Of a stretch of DNA of 64,000 bases, positions 28,025 to 40,248 are shown piece after piece (position 1 is the stretch's first letter; each line of letters begins with the position of its first letter). Made by a program: the position numbers and the translations under genes. The notes beneath the pieces are model-generated. The model did not search any database. It was not told where the DNA came from and saw nothing but the letters and a program-made list of their open reading frames with translations. The DNA lies in the NCBI GenBank assembly GCA_030761205.1, contig JAULJL010000003.1, positions 248,001 through 312,000 of the forward strand, given 5' to 3'. The DNA is from Fremontodendron californicum. Taxonomy: Eukaryota; Streptophyta; Magnoliopsida; Malvales; Malvaceae.

Positions 28025-29863
28025 ATAATATATCTATGTAATTAGATACATTGGATATATCTATGTAATATATCTATACAAAAATTATAATATATCAATG
28101 TAATTGTAATGTATCTATGTAATTGTAATATATAATATATTATATCTATATAATTGTAACAATATATCTATGTAGTTTTAATGTATCTATGTAATTGTAA
28201 TATATCTATGTAATTGTAATGTATCTATGTAATATATCTATGTAACTGTAGTATATCTATGTATTGTAATATTATACAATTACACAAATATATTACAATT
28301 ACATAGATATATTACAATTACATAGATATATTACAATTACACAAATATATTACAATTATAATTACATTGATATATTACAATTACATAGATATATTATAAT
28401 TCTATTTATGTAATTGTAATATATATATCTATGTAATTGTAAATATATTTATGTAATTGTAATATATCTATGTAATACTAATATATTTATGTAATATATC
28501 TATGTAATATATGTTTTTGAATTACATTGATATATTAGAATTACATAGATACATAGATACATTTATGTAATTGTAATATATCTATGTAATATATCTATTA
28601 CAATTACAATTACATCGATATAATATATCTATGTATCTATGCAATTGTATCTATGTATTACAATTATATCTATGTAATCGTAATATATATATATCCAATG
28701 CATCTATATAAATGTAATATATCTATGTAATTGTAATATATCTATATAACTATAATATATTTATGTAATAAATATTACAATTGCATAGATATATAGATAT
28801 ATTACATAGATATATTATAATTACATAAATATATTACAATTACATATATATATATATATATATTACAATTACATAGATATACTGTTACAATTATACAATT
28901 ACACAAATATATATTACAATTACATAAATATATCTATATATATTACAATTACATAGATAATATATTACATAGATATATATTACAATTACATAGATATATT
29001 AGATATATTACAATTACATATATATTACAATTTCGTAGATATATTACATAGATATATCCAATTATATCATTGTAATATATTTATGTAATTGTAATATAGC
29101 TATGCAATTGAAATATCGATGTAATTGTAGTATATATCAATGTTACAATTACATAGATATATTACAGTTACATAGATATATTACATATATTACATAGATG
29201 TATTACAATTACATAGATATATTACAATTATCTATGTAATATATATCTATGTAATTGTAATGTATCTATGTAATACATCTATGTAATTGTAATATATCTA
29301 TGTAACTGTAGTATATCTATGTAATATATATCCAATGTATCTATGTAACATATCTATGTAATATATTATAATATAATATATCTATGTAATATATTTATGC
29401 AATTGTAATATATTTATGTAATATATCTATGTAATTGTAATATATTTGTGTTAATGTAATATATCTATGTAATTGTAATATATTTGTGTATTGTAATATA
29501 TCTATGTAATTGTAATATATCTATGCAATTGTCATATATTTTTGTGATTATAATATATCTATGAAATAAATTTATCTATGTAACTATAATATATCGATGT
29601 AGTTTTAATATATCTATGTAATTATAATATATTATAATTACACATTAGATATATATCTAAGTAATTGTAATATATCTATGTAATAGTAATATATCTATGT
29701 AATTGTAATAGTATATCTATGTAATAAATATATTTATGTAACTGTAGTATGTTGTAATACATTTATGTAATTGTAATATATATATCTATGTAATTGTAAA
29801 TATATTTATGTAATTGTAATATATCTATGTAATTGTAATATATATATGTAATTGTAATATATC
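28025..29863. repeat. AT-rich 19-bp satellite, block 4
   Basis: Mixed-orientation satellite from the broken Tat/Ogre LTR to the chromovirus LTR. The last five bases, 29859-29863 (ATATC), are the left copy of the chromovirus target-site duplication. No genes seen. Confidence 0.93.
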
Positions 29864-32278
29864 TGTAACACCCTGTCCGAATAATGTACCTAAAATCCGA
29901 CAGAGTTTCCTTTCTATCTCAACTATAACCCTCCTGCAAATAACACACAATTCATATCCTCAACCACAATATTTCTCAATACTATTATCACATATATCCA
30001 TCATATTCAAAAATTATCCATGATCAATTTATTCTCAAGTCAAAACATACTGATCTATTGTCTCATATCTTCAAATATATATACTTATAATATATCCAAA
30101 AGTAAACCTATCTCAGCAAGGTTTACTAGATAAAAACATCAAAAGATCAAGACTTCAATAAATTTCTAGTATGATGCCCACCACGTCAAAATACTATTTG
30201 AAGCAAAGAATAGAGGAAGGTTGCAATCCCGACACCTAATTGTCACCTGAAAATGAGAATATGAAAAGGTGAGATATATGAATATCTCAGTGAGTAGACA
30301 ACATTTAAAGCGTGTGAAAACTATAATGGTAGTCTGTAAAGCATAATTGACATTTTCAAAATAAATAATAGTAAAACCATAATGAGTAATTCAAAGACGT
30401 AACAAAGTTTTCAAATGTATAACAATATTATAATATTAAATCAATGAATAAAATCTGTAAAGTAAATCAAGTTTCGTATAATTGGACTCCAACTTACTGT
30501 CATGAATAAGAATACATCCATGAAATAACCAGGCAATATCCATGTAAGCATACTAGTAGCCGACCCCAAAGGCCAATACCACCATAGGACGCCCCAAAGG
30601 CATATGTGTCGCTATGATGTGCCCCCAAAAGGCAAATATAACGGGATAGAGACTCTGGAGGTGGCTCCCATCACAAAGGCGTAGCACGCAGCTCCCATAC
30701 CCCAATCCAATATCACGGAATTGGGACTCTGGAGGTGGCTCCCGCCACAAAGGCGTAGCACGCAGCTCCCGTATTCCGGTCAAGGAAATAATCTCATACA
30801 TTAAGTCAGGTGGAGCCAAAACCATGTACGTCAAATTCTATGTATAATCATATTTCATAAATCAATCAACTTACTCGATATAATATTTCTTGAAATAAAT
30901 GTACTTTAATAACAAATCAATTCATATGATTAAATATCGTATATACCTTTAATACGTAAAATAAATATTATGCTAAAAATATATATATAATTATAATTAA
31001 AGAAATTTCAATTAACTATAGTTGTCGTCTACTCACAATCCTTGAGATGATCTCACTGTACACCTCGATCTGAAATTTCGGGATCCACAAGTGACGTCGG
31101 ATCTACGTGGCCTAGAGATTAACAATAATTAGTATCTATACATGCTCAAAGCATTACACAATTTTGAATGTAACTTAAGTCTCATAATCTTCCCTCAAGG
31201 TCAATACTAGTTTCTCATACTCAAAACAACATATCCCAAATTTTTAATATCATTTCCATAATCATTTTCTCCAAAATTCAACTCCATATTCATGTCCTTA
31301 TCAAATTCCTTTCTAGTACTCCATGCCTTAGAGATTTTCATAATCCATAACCATCATTTAGTACTATATTTATCTTAAGCAATAAATTCCTTACTATCAA
31401 GCTAGATTAGAAAATCATAACTTGAGTTTGGTAAGGAATTTTGAAGTGATTCCAATTGGTTTATTTCAACCAATATGTCTAATTTATGAAGAAAATAACT
31501 AACTTATACAATTAGAACAAGATTTTGATCAAATTTGATAAAACCCGAAACTATGCTGAAACAGGGGTCAACACAGAACAGCCAACTTCACCGACTTTTA
31601 TCTTTTTAACCGCTTATCGGTTTTGGGTGAGTCAAAAACCAAAATTCTCATATTGAAGTCTAGTTTCTAGGAAAAATATCACAAAATACAAACATAGATG
31701 TGCCGAACCCAGAAAATCCGAACAGAAAGCATGCTCAAATTCCCCTGTTTTACTTTTTCTTCCCATTTTCTTGTTCATGCTTTCAAATCCTTTTAATTCT
31801 TACCAAAAATGAGTAAAATTCATACTTAATAGATGGATTTCAGACCTTAACATGTTTATGGAGCAAAGATCTTAGCATGCTCAAGTAGAATATCTAAAGA
31901 AAATGAAGAATTTATCAAGAAACTAACCTTGGATGTAATTGTTGTTGAGATTATGGTGGAATACTTGAAGAAAATTTTTGAGAGAGAGAGGTAGAGTGGG
32001 AGGCCGGCTGCCACTTGAAGAAGAGAAGGAAAATGTCTAGAGATTTCGGGAGAGAAAGATGAAGATAAGTGATATTTTTTTTGTTTTTGGTATAATTGCA
32101 TATTAGTCCCTCAACTCTTTATAAATAACCATGAAGCCCCTAAACTTTTTTAATATATTCAATTTGATCCTTTCTTCTTTTATTTCCTTCACTTATAAAT
32201 TCTTACCAATTTCCAAGTTCGTCCTTAAAGTTTTCGGGATTTAACTTTACATGATTATACGTAACCTCGGTTGTTACA
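29864..32278 (-). mobile_element. Complete chromovirus LTR, 2415 bp, solo-like copy
   Basis: Edges are TGTAACACCC and GGTTGTTACA, the expected TGT...ACA termini. ATATC lies on both sides (29859-29863 and 32279-32283), so this copy has the form of a solo LTR with its own target duplication. It contains a 74-bp tandem duplication around GACTCTGGAGGTGGCTCCC (30651 and 30725). It differs from the LTR at 37832 by about a dozen substitutions and a couple of 1-2-bp indels. ORFs at 30553-30834 and 31856-32101 are repeated in the other LTR and are not genes. Confidence 0.9.
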
Positions 32279-33951
32279 ATATCTATGTAATTGTAATTAT
32301 GTGATTGTAATATATGTAATATATCTATGTAATTAAATATCTATGTAATTGTAAATATATTTATGTAATTGTAATATATCTATGTAATATATTATCTATG
32401 TAATTGTAATATATCTATGTAATTGTAAACATTAGATATTACATATATTACAATTACATAGATATATATTACATAGATATATTACAATTACATAGATATA
32501 TTATTACAATTTTATATTATTACAATTACATTAGATATATTACAATTACATAGATGTATTAGTGTAATATATTATCTATATATATATATATGTAATTGGA
32601 ATGTATCTATGTAATAAATATATATCTGTGTAATATATCTATGTAATTGTAATATATCTATGTAATTGAAATATAATTACATAGATATATTAAAACTACA
32701 TAGATAATTTATTACATAGATATATTACAATTACAATATATATTACAATTACATCGATAGTATATTACAATTACATATATATATATATATATTACAATTA
32801 CATTAATATATTAAATTACTATTACATAAATATATTACAATTACATAGATATAGATAATTACAATTACAATTACATAGATATATTTAATATATAAATGTA
32901 ATATATATATGTAATGTTTCTATGTAATATATTATAAATGTAATGTATACATGTAATATCTAATATTTTCAGAAATTGTAATATATCTATGTAATTGTAA
33001 TATATTTAATAGTGTTAATGTAATATATCTATGTAATTGTAATTGTAATTGTATTACACAAATATATTACAATTACGTAGATATATTACAAAGTATTACA
33101 CAAATATATATTACAATTACATAGATATATTACATAGATATTACAATTACATAGATATATATATATATCACATACACGTTACAAATTTATTACAATTATA
33201 TAGATATATTACAGTGACATAAATATATTAGAATTACATACATTTATTATCTATATAATTGTAATATATCTATGTAATTGTAATATATCTATGTAATTTT
33301 AATATATCTAAGTAATTATAATGTATCTATGTAATTGTAATATATATATGTAATTGTAATGTATCTATGTAATGTATCTATGTAATTGTAATATATCTAT
33401 GTAACTGTAGTATATCTATGTAATTGTAATATATATATATATATATATCCAATGTATCTATGTAATTCTGATATATCTATGTAATTGTAATATATTTATG
33501 TAGTATATCTATGTAATTGTAATATATTTATGTAATATATATATATAATTGTAATATATCTATGTAATTGTAATATATTTATGTAGTATATCTATGTAAT
33601 CTTAATATATCTATGTAATTGTAATATATTTATGCAATGTATCTATGTAATATATCTATGTAATTGTAATATATATATTAATAAATATATCTATGTTATA
33701 TTACAATGACATAATATATTTATTACAATCAGATACATTACATAGATATATTACAATTACAATTACTGTAATATATCTATGTAAATGTAATATCCATGTA
33801 ATTGTAATTGTAATATATCCAATGTATCTATGTAATATATCTATGTAATTGTCATATATCTATGTAATTGTAATGTATCTATGTAATTCTAATATATCAA
33901 TGTAATTATAATATATCTATGTAATTATAATATGTCTATGTAATTGTAATA
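32279..33951. repeat. Satellite between LTRs, duplicated at 40249-41933
   Basis: Starts ATATCTATG directly after the LTR and follows the sequence right of the second complete LTR almost base for base for ~1.67 kb. Differences are small and often whole-module: the downstream copy has an extra 55 bp near 40735-40790, and the upstream copy has one extra 19-bp monomer near 33850. It ends at the TTTATCT junction with the truncated LTR. Confidence 0.92.
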
Positions 33952-34634
33952 TTTATCTTTTTAACCGCTTATCGGTTTTGGGTGAGTCAAAAACCAAAAT
34001 TCTCATATTGAAGTCTAGTTTCTAGGAAAAATATCAAAAAAATACAAACATAGATGTGCCGAACCCAGAAAATCCGAACAGAAAGCATGCTCAAATTCCC
34101 CTGTTTTACTTTTTCTTCCCATTTTCTTGTTCATGCTTTCAAATCCTTTTAATTCTTACCAAAAATGAGTAAAATTCATACTTAATAGATGGATTTCAGA
34201 CCTTAACATGTTTATGGAGCAAAGATCTTAGCATGCTCAAGTAGAATATCTAAAGAAAATGAAGAATTTATCAAGAAACTAACCTTGGATGTAATTGTTG
34301 TTGAGATTATGGTGGAATACTTGAAGAAATTTTTTGAGAGAGAGAGGTAGAGTGGGAGGCCGGCTGCCACTTGAAAAAGAGAAGGAAAATGTCTAGAGAT
34401 TTCGGGAGAGAAAGATGAAGATAAGTGATATTTTTTTTGTTTTTGGTATAATTGCATATTAGTCCCTCAACTCTTTATAAATAACCATGAAGCCCCTAAA
34501 CTTTTTTAATATATTCAATTTGATCCTTTCTTCTTTTATTTCCTTCACTTATAAATTCTTACCAATTTCCAAGTTCGTCCTTAAAGTTTTCGGGATTTAA
34601 CTTTACATGATTATACGTAACCTCGGTTGTTACA
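33952..34634 (-). mobile_element. Truncated chromovirus 3' LTR (683 bp)
   Basis: Matches the last ~680 bp (on + coordinates) of both complete LTRs, i.e. 31597-32278 and 39566-40248, and ends ...TGTTACA next to the polypurine tract. The left boundary is the 7-bp TTTATCT shared by satellite and LTR. It shares an ATATCAAAAAAATACA variant with the LTR at 37832 but the CGAACAGAAAGC variant with the LTR at 29864, so it is a separate lineage member and not a copy of either. Confidence 0.9.
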
Positions 34635-34650
34635 ACTTACCCCCCATAGA
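34635..34650 (-). promoter_or_regulatory. Polypurine tract of the chromovirus
   Basis: On the minus strand this reads TCTATGGGGGGTAAGT immediately before the 3' LTR start TGTAACA. A G-rich tract in this position is the plus-strand primer. It confirms the element's orientation and that 33952-34634 is the original 3' LTR. Confidence 0.85.
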
Positions 34651-34669
34651 AAAATTTCGTCCTCGAAAT

Positions 34670-37040
34670 TTACTTACCAACTTGATTGAACAAGTGAGAA
34701 TATTGAGTCCGCATATCTTCGTCCCTTTCCCATATAGCTTCTTCATATGAATGATTCCTCCAAAGAACTTTCACTAATGGAATAGTCTTAGTCCTTAGAA
34801 CTTGGTCCTTTCTATCCAAAATCTCAACCGACTGCTCTTCATAAGTAAAATTTTCCTCAATTTCCATAGGCAAGTCCTTCAATATATGTGAAGAATCGAA
34901 AATGTACTTTCGGAGCATAAAAACATGGAACACATTATGAATTCGTGACAATTCTTCTGGTAAGGACAATCTATAAGCAACTGGGCCAATCCGTTCAATG
35001 ATCTCATACGGCCCTATATATCGAGGACCCAACTTTCCTCGTCTTCCAAACCGGATTACTCCCTTCCAAGGAGTCACTTTCAAAAATATCATATCACCAA
35101 CTTCAAACTCTAAATCTTTTCTCTGATTATCTGCATAGCTCTTTTGTCGATCTTGAGCTATTTTTATCTTTTCCCGAATTACCTTAACTTTGTCTGTAGT
35201 CATCATAACAATTTTTGGACCTAGTAATTTCCTTTCATTTGTATCATCCCAACACACTGGAGTTCTGCACTTCCTTCCATACAAAGCTTCAAACGGAGCC
35301 ATGTCGATGCTGGACTGATAACTATTGTTATATGCAAACTCTGCTAGAGGCAAGTGTTCATCCCAGTTTCCTTTGAATTCCATAATACAAGATCTGAGCA
35401 TATCTTCCAAAATTTGAATTGTCCATTCAAATTGTCCATCCGTCTGAGGATGAAAAGCAGTACTAAACTTGAGTTTAGTGCCCATAGCATTCTGCAAACT
35501 TGGCCAAAATCGAGATGTGAATCGGGGGTCTCGATCAAATACAATCGATATTGGGGCACCATGTAACCTAACAATTTCGTTCATATAAAGTTTAGCCAGT
35601 CTTTCCATGGAAAAAGTCTTCTTGACTGGCAAAAGGTGAGCTGATTTTGTCAAACGATCAACAATCACCCAAATGCTATCATAACCAGACTGTGTTCTTG
35701 GCAATCCTGAAATGAAATCCATAGCAATATCTTCCCACTTCCATTGAGGAATAGGTAGGGGGTTCAATTTCCCAGAAGGTTTTTGATGCTCGGCTTTAAT
35801 TTGTTGGCATACCAAGCATCTAGAAACAATCTCAGCTATGTCCCGTTTCATACCTTGCCACCAATAATGTTCTCTTAAGGTTCGATACATCTTTACACTA
35901 CCGGGATGTAACGCGTATGGTGCATTATGAGCTTCCTCCAAAATCACCTTCCGGATTTCTTCATCCTGAGGCACACAAAGCCTATTTTTTATTATCAATA
36001 CATCCTCATCTTTTATTTGAAACTCAGTCCTCACACCATCCCTTACTTCTTGCTTTAACTTTACCAGTATAGGGTCATTATTCTGTGCTTCACGTATCCA
36101 ATCAATATGAATCGGTTTAACCTTCAAGTGGGCTATCAGGAGATTATTCTCATCAATCATCAATTCTAAAGGTAAAGACTTCAAATCATTTTGTAAGGAT
36201 TTCTGAATTGCTCGGATATGAGCAAGAGAACTAGAAGACTTTCTACTAAGAGCATCGGCCACTACATTGGCCTTTCCTGGGTGATAGTCAATTACACAGT
36301 CATAATCTTTTATCAATTCCAACCATCTCCTTTACCTCAAATTTAATTCTTTCTGATCCATCAGATATTTCAGACTCTTATGATCAGTGTAGATTGTACA
36401 TTTTTCTCCAAATAAATAATGCCTCCAAATTTTCAGTGCAAACACCACTGCCGCCAACTCCAAATCATGAGTGGGATAGTTTTGCTCATGCTGTTTCATT
36501 TGTCGAGAAGCATAAGCTATCACCTTCCCATGTTGCATCAAAACGCAACCCAAACCTCGCCTCGAGGCATCACTGTATACCACAAAGCTTCCAGTCCCTG
36601 ATGGTAGTGTAAGAACTGGTGCTGTGGTCAATCTACGCTTGAGCTCTTGGAAAGCTTGCTCACATTCGTCAGTCCACTCAAACTTAGCATGCTTCCTTGT
36701 TAGTTTTGACAAAGGAGAGGCAATCATGGAAAATCCTTCCACGAATCTTCAATAGTACCCTGCCAATCCGAGAAAGCTCCTAACTTCTGTGACATTAGTG
36801 GGTCTTTCCAAGAAACTACAGCTTCTATCTTTTGTGGATCCACAAAAATCACTTCCTTAGATACTACGTGACCAAGGAATGCTACTTTGTCTAGCCAGAA
36901 TTCACACTTGGAAAATTTAGCATAAAGTTGCTTTTCACGCATAGTCTGCAACACCGTTCTCAAATGGCTTACATGATCATCCTTATTCCTGGAATAAACT
37001 AGGATGTCATCGATGAAAACAATAACAAACTTATCTAAAT
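34670..37040 (-). pseudogene. Chromovirus pol remnant: RT C-terminus, RNase H, integrase, chromodomain
   Basis: Transcribed right to left. It opens with the RT active-site half (PYLDKFVIVFIDDILVYS, ~36985-37034) and the thumb/connection KFSKCEFWLDKVAFLGHVVS. A one-base frameshift near 36820 and an in-frame stop at the YY*RF site (~36750) follow. RNase H is next (36332-36742) with YSDAS, HDLELAA and YTDHKSL. An in-frame TAA at ~36329-36331, probably from a Gln codon, separates it from the 550-codon frame 34670-36322. That frame carries the RNase H tail (VADALSR), an HHCC zinc site (H132, H139, C169, C172), an integrase DDE triad at D202, D263, E299 (D-35-E spacing kept), a GPY motif (~432-455) and a chromodomain-like C-terminus (ILDRKDQVLRTKTIPLVKVL, then WRNHSYEEAIWERDEDM). 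The residue before D263 is F where S is usual. Protease and the RT N-terminal half are deleted. Confidence 0.92.
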
Positions 37041-37737
37041 AGGGTCGTCAACCTATCTCGAATACTAACATGTAGCCCATCTTGGAATTTCTTGCATCTA
37101 TCAGCATCGTTGGCTACTATCGATGGAGGAAATTCTGATAGTTCATTGAACTTTTGCTCATACTCTGCTACTGACATACCACCCTGTTTTAAATTCATAA
37201 ACTCAGTCCATTTCTTTTCCCGCAAAGCCCGAGAATAGCATTTTTCTTCAAACTCTATTCGAAAATCTGCCCAGGTTATGGCAGGACGTCCAGCATACCT
37301 TTGCACTGTAGTTTTCCACCATGTGTGTGCATGATCCTCCAAAAATTGCACCGCACATGGTAACCTCATAGGCTCGGGAATTTGAAGAGTAATGGAAGTA
37401 GTCTCAATTTTTTTTTTTTTTAGCCATGACCAGGCTAAATCTGATTCCAAAGAGCCCGTTAAAATCTTGCAACCCATATTCTTAAGATCTTTACAGTAAT
37501 CAACTATCCCCTTTTTAGTAGGGGCAGTCATAGCGGGAATTACTTTTGCCAAGGCCGCAACTGCCTCAGCTAAATAACAATCAGTGCTGGAGGTGCTGCT
37601 GAGGGTGCAGCAACAGAAGATGAACCAGCAACTAAAGCTTGTTCTCTAATTTGCTCATCAATATTCACATTTCTATTCCTACCCCTATTTTAGGGTAGGA
37701 GATTGATTCTAGGCCTTCCTCTTCGACGTGGTGGCAT
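37031..37737 (-). pseudogene. Chromovirus gag remnant fused to RT by deletion
   Basis: The start is the ATG at 37735-37737, reading MPPRRRGRPR, the usual gag N-terminus of this clade, but a stop follows within ~20 codons and a frameshift lies upstream of 37552. The main open piece (37031-37552) has the capsid signature: AVQFLEDHAHTWWKTTVQRY, ITWADFRIEFEEKCYSRALR, LKQGGMSVAEYEQKFNELSE. A 14-nt poly-A run (~37410-37423) encodes an odd KKKK and may hide another slip. At ~37031 the sequence jumps from ...IRDRLTTL straight into the RT palm (PYLDKF), removing the CCHC zinc knuckle, protease and RT N-terminus. The gag frame and RT frame differ at the junction. Confidence 0.88.
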
Positions 37738-37816
37738 CGTGTTTGATTTCTTACACAAGTGACAATATTTTAATACTTCAACAAACAGTTTCTAAATCTA
37801 CAGGACCTATAACCTT

Positions 37817-37828
37817 GCTCTGATACCA
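37817..37828 (-). promoter_or_regulatory. Primer-binding site, initiator Met tRNA type
   Basis: The minus strand reads TGGTATCAGAGC three bases inside the 5' LTR, the standard complement to the 3' end of plant initiator tRNA-Met used by chromoviruses. It marks 37832-40248 as the 5' LTR. Confidence 0.92.
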
Positions 37829-37831
37829 AAT

Positions 37832-40248
37832 TGTAACACCCTGTCCGAATAATCTACCTAAAATCCGACAGAGTTTCCTTTCTATCTCAACTATAACCCT
37901 CCTGCAAATAACACACAATTCATATCCTCAACCAGCAATATTTCTCAATACTATTATCACATATATCCATCATATTCAAAAATTATCCATGATCAATTTA
38001 TTCTCAAGTCAAAACATACTGATCTATTGTCTCATATCTTCAAATATATATACTTATAATATATCCAAAAGTAAACCTATCTCAGCAAGGTTTACTAGAT
38101 AAAAACATCAAAAGATCAAGACTTCAATAAATTTCTAGTATGATGCCCACCACGTCAAAATACTATTTGAAGCAAAGAATAGAGGAAGGTTGCAATCCCG
38201 ACACCTAATTGTCACCTGAAAATGAGAATATGAAAAGGTGAGATATATGAATATCTCAGTGAGTAGACAACATTTAAAGCGTGTGAAAACTATAATGGTA
38301 GTCTGTAAAGCATAATTGACATTTTCAAAATAAATAATAGTAAAACCATAATGAGTAATTCAAAGACGTAACAAAGTTTTCAAATGTATAACAATATTAT
38401 AATATTAAATCAATGAATAAAATCTGTAAACTAAATCAAGTTTCGTATAATTGGACTCCAACTTACTGTCATGAATAAGAATACATCCATGAAATAACCA
38501 GGCAATATCCATGTAGGCATACTAGTAGCCGACCCCAAAGGCCAATACCACCATAGGACGCCCCAAAGGCATATGTGTCGCTATGATGTGCCCCCAAAAG
38601 GCAAATATAACGGGATAGAGACTCTGGAGGTGGCTCCCATCACAAAGGCGTAGCACGCAGCTCCCATACCCCAATCCAATATCACGGAATTGGGACTCTG
38701 GAGGTGGCTCCCGCCACAAAGGCGTAGCACGCAGCTCCCGTATTCCGGTCAAGGAAATAATCTCATACATTAAGTCAGGTGGAGCCAAAACCATGTACGT
38801 CAAATTCTATGTATAATCATATTTCATAAATCAATCAACTTACTCGATATAATATTTCTTGAAATAAATGTACTTTAATAACAAATCAATTCATATGATT
38901 AAATATCGTATATACCTTTAATACGTAAAATAAATATTATGCTAAAAATATATATATAATTATAATTAAAGAAATTTCAATTAACTATAGTTGTCGTCTA
39001 CTCACAATCCTTGAGATGATCTCACTGTACACCTCGATCTGAAATTTCGGGATCCACAAGTGACGTCGGATCTACGTGGCCTAGAGATTAACAATAATTA
39101 GTATCTATACATGCTCAAAGCATTACACAATTTTGAATGTAACTTAAGTCTCATAATCTTCCCTCAAGGTCAATACTAGTTTTTCATACTCAAAACAACA
39201 TATCCCAAATTTTTAATATCATTTCCATGATCATTTTCTCCAAAATTCAACTCCATATTCATGTCCTTATCAAATTCCTTTCTAGTACTCCATGCCTTAG
39301 AGATTTTCATAATCCATAACCATCATTTAGTACTATATTTATCTTAAGCAATAAATTCCTTACTATCAAGCTAGATTAGAAAATCATAACTTGAGTTTGG
39401 TAAGGAATTTTGAAGTGATTCCAATTGGTTTATTTCAACCAATATGTCTAATTTATGAAGAAAATAACTAACTTATACAATTAGAACAAGATTTTCATCA
39501 AATTTGATAAAACCCGAAACTATGCTGAAACAGGGGTCAACACAGAACAGCCAACTTCACCGAATTTTATCTTTTTAACCGCTTATCGGTTTTGGGTGAG
39601 TCAAAAACCAAAATTCTCATATTGAAGTCTAGTTTCTAGGAAAAATATCAAAAAAATACAAACATAGATGTGCCGAACCCAGAAAATCCGACCAGAAAGC
39701 ATGCGCAAATTCCCCTGTTTTACTTTTTCTTCCCATTTTCTTGTTCATGCTTTCAAATCCTTTTAATTCTTACCAAAAATGAGTAAAATTCATACTTAAT
39801 AGATGGATTTCAGACCTTAACATGTTTATGGAGCAAAGATCTTAGCATGATCAAGTAGAATATCTAAAGAAAATGAAGAATTTATCAAGAAACTAACCTT
39901 GGATGTAATTGTTGTTGAGATTATGGTGGAATACTTGAAGAAAATTTTTGAGAGAGAGAGGTAGAGTGGGAGGCCGGCTGCCACTTGAAGAAGAGAAGGA
40001 AAATGTCTAGAGATTTCGGGAGAGAAAGATGAAGATAAGTGATATTTTTTTTGTTTTTGGTATAATTGCATATTAGTCCCTCAACTCTTTATAAATAACC
40101 ATGAAGCCCCTAAACTTTTTTAATATATTCAATTTGATCCTTTCTTCTTTTATTTCCTTCACTTATAAATTCTTACCAATTTCCAAGTTCGTCCTTAGAG
40201 TTTTCGGGATTTAACTTTACATGATTATACGTAACCTCGGTTGTTACA
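37832..40248 (-). mobile_element. Chromovirus 5' LTR, 2417 bp, complete
   Basis: Edges TGTAACACCC and GGTTGTTACA, adjacent to the primer-binding site on the left and to ATATC and satellite on the right. It is ~99.5% identical by eye to 29864-32278, with visible differences such as ATGTACC/ATCTACC near the left edge, GATCAAA/CATCAAA and AACAGAAAG/ACCAGAAAG. The 74-bp internal tandem duplication is present. ORFs at 38522-38803 and 39826-40071 repeat those of the other LTR and are not genes. Confidence 0.93.

Larger units (their letters stand above)
29864..40248 (-). mobile_element. Rearranged Tekay/Del-like chromovirus: LTR, satellite, truncated LTR, gag-pol, LTR
   Basis: The transposon is on the minus strand. 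Reading + coordinates: complete LTR (29864-32278), satellite (32279-33951), truncated 3' LTR (33952-34634), polypurine tract, pol then gag pseudogenes (34670-37737), primer-binding site (37817-37828) and complete 5' LTR (37832-40248). Both outer flanks carry ATATC (29859-29863 and 40249-40253), a 5-bp duplication as expected for gypsy elements. The internal region is only 3.2 kb because gag is fused to the middle of reverse transcriptase by deletion. The chromodomain-like end of pol and the TGTAACACCC LTR edge suggest the Tekay/Del chromovirus clade. Confidence 0.88.

Noticed and set aside
30553..30834. 93-codon frame, repeated at 38522-38803
   Set aside because: Lies within both chromovirus LTRs and reflects a 74-bp internal tandem duplication. 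Its repetition is due to the LTR being duplicated, not to gene conservation.
35354..35566. Plus-strand frames inside pol (also 36394-36612 and 36419-36601)
   Set aside because: Antisense shadows of the integrase and RNase H coding region.
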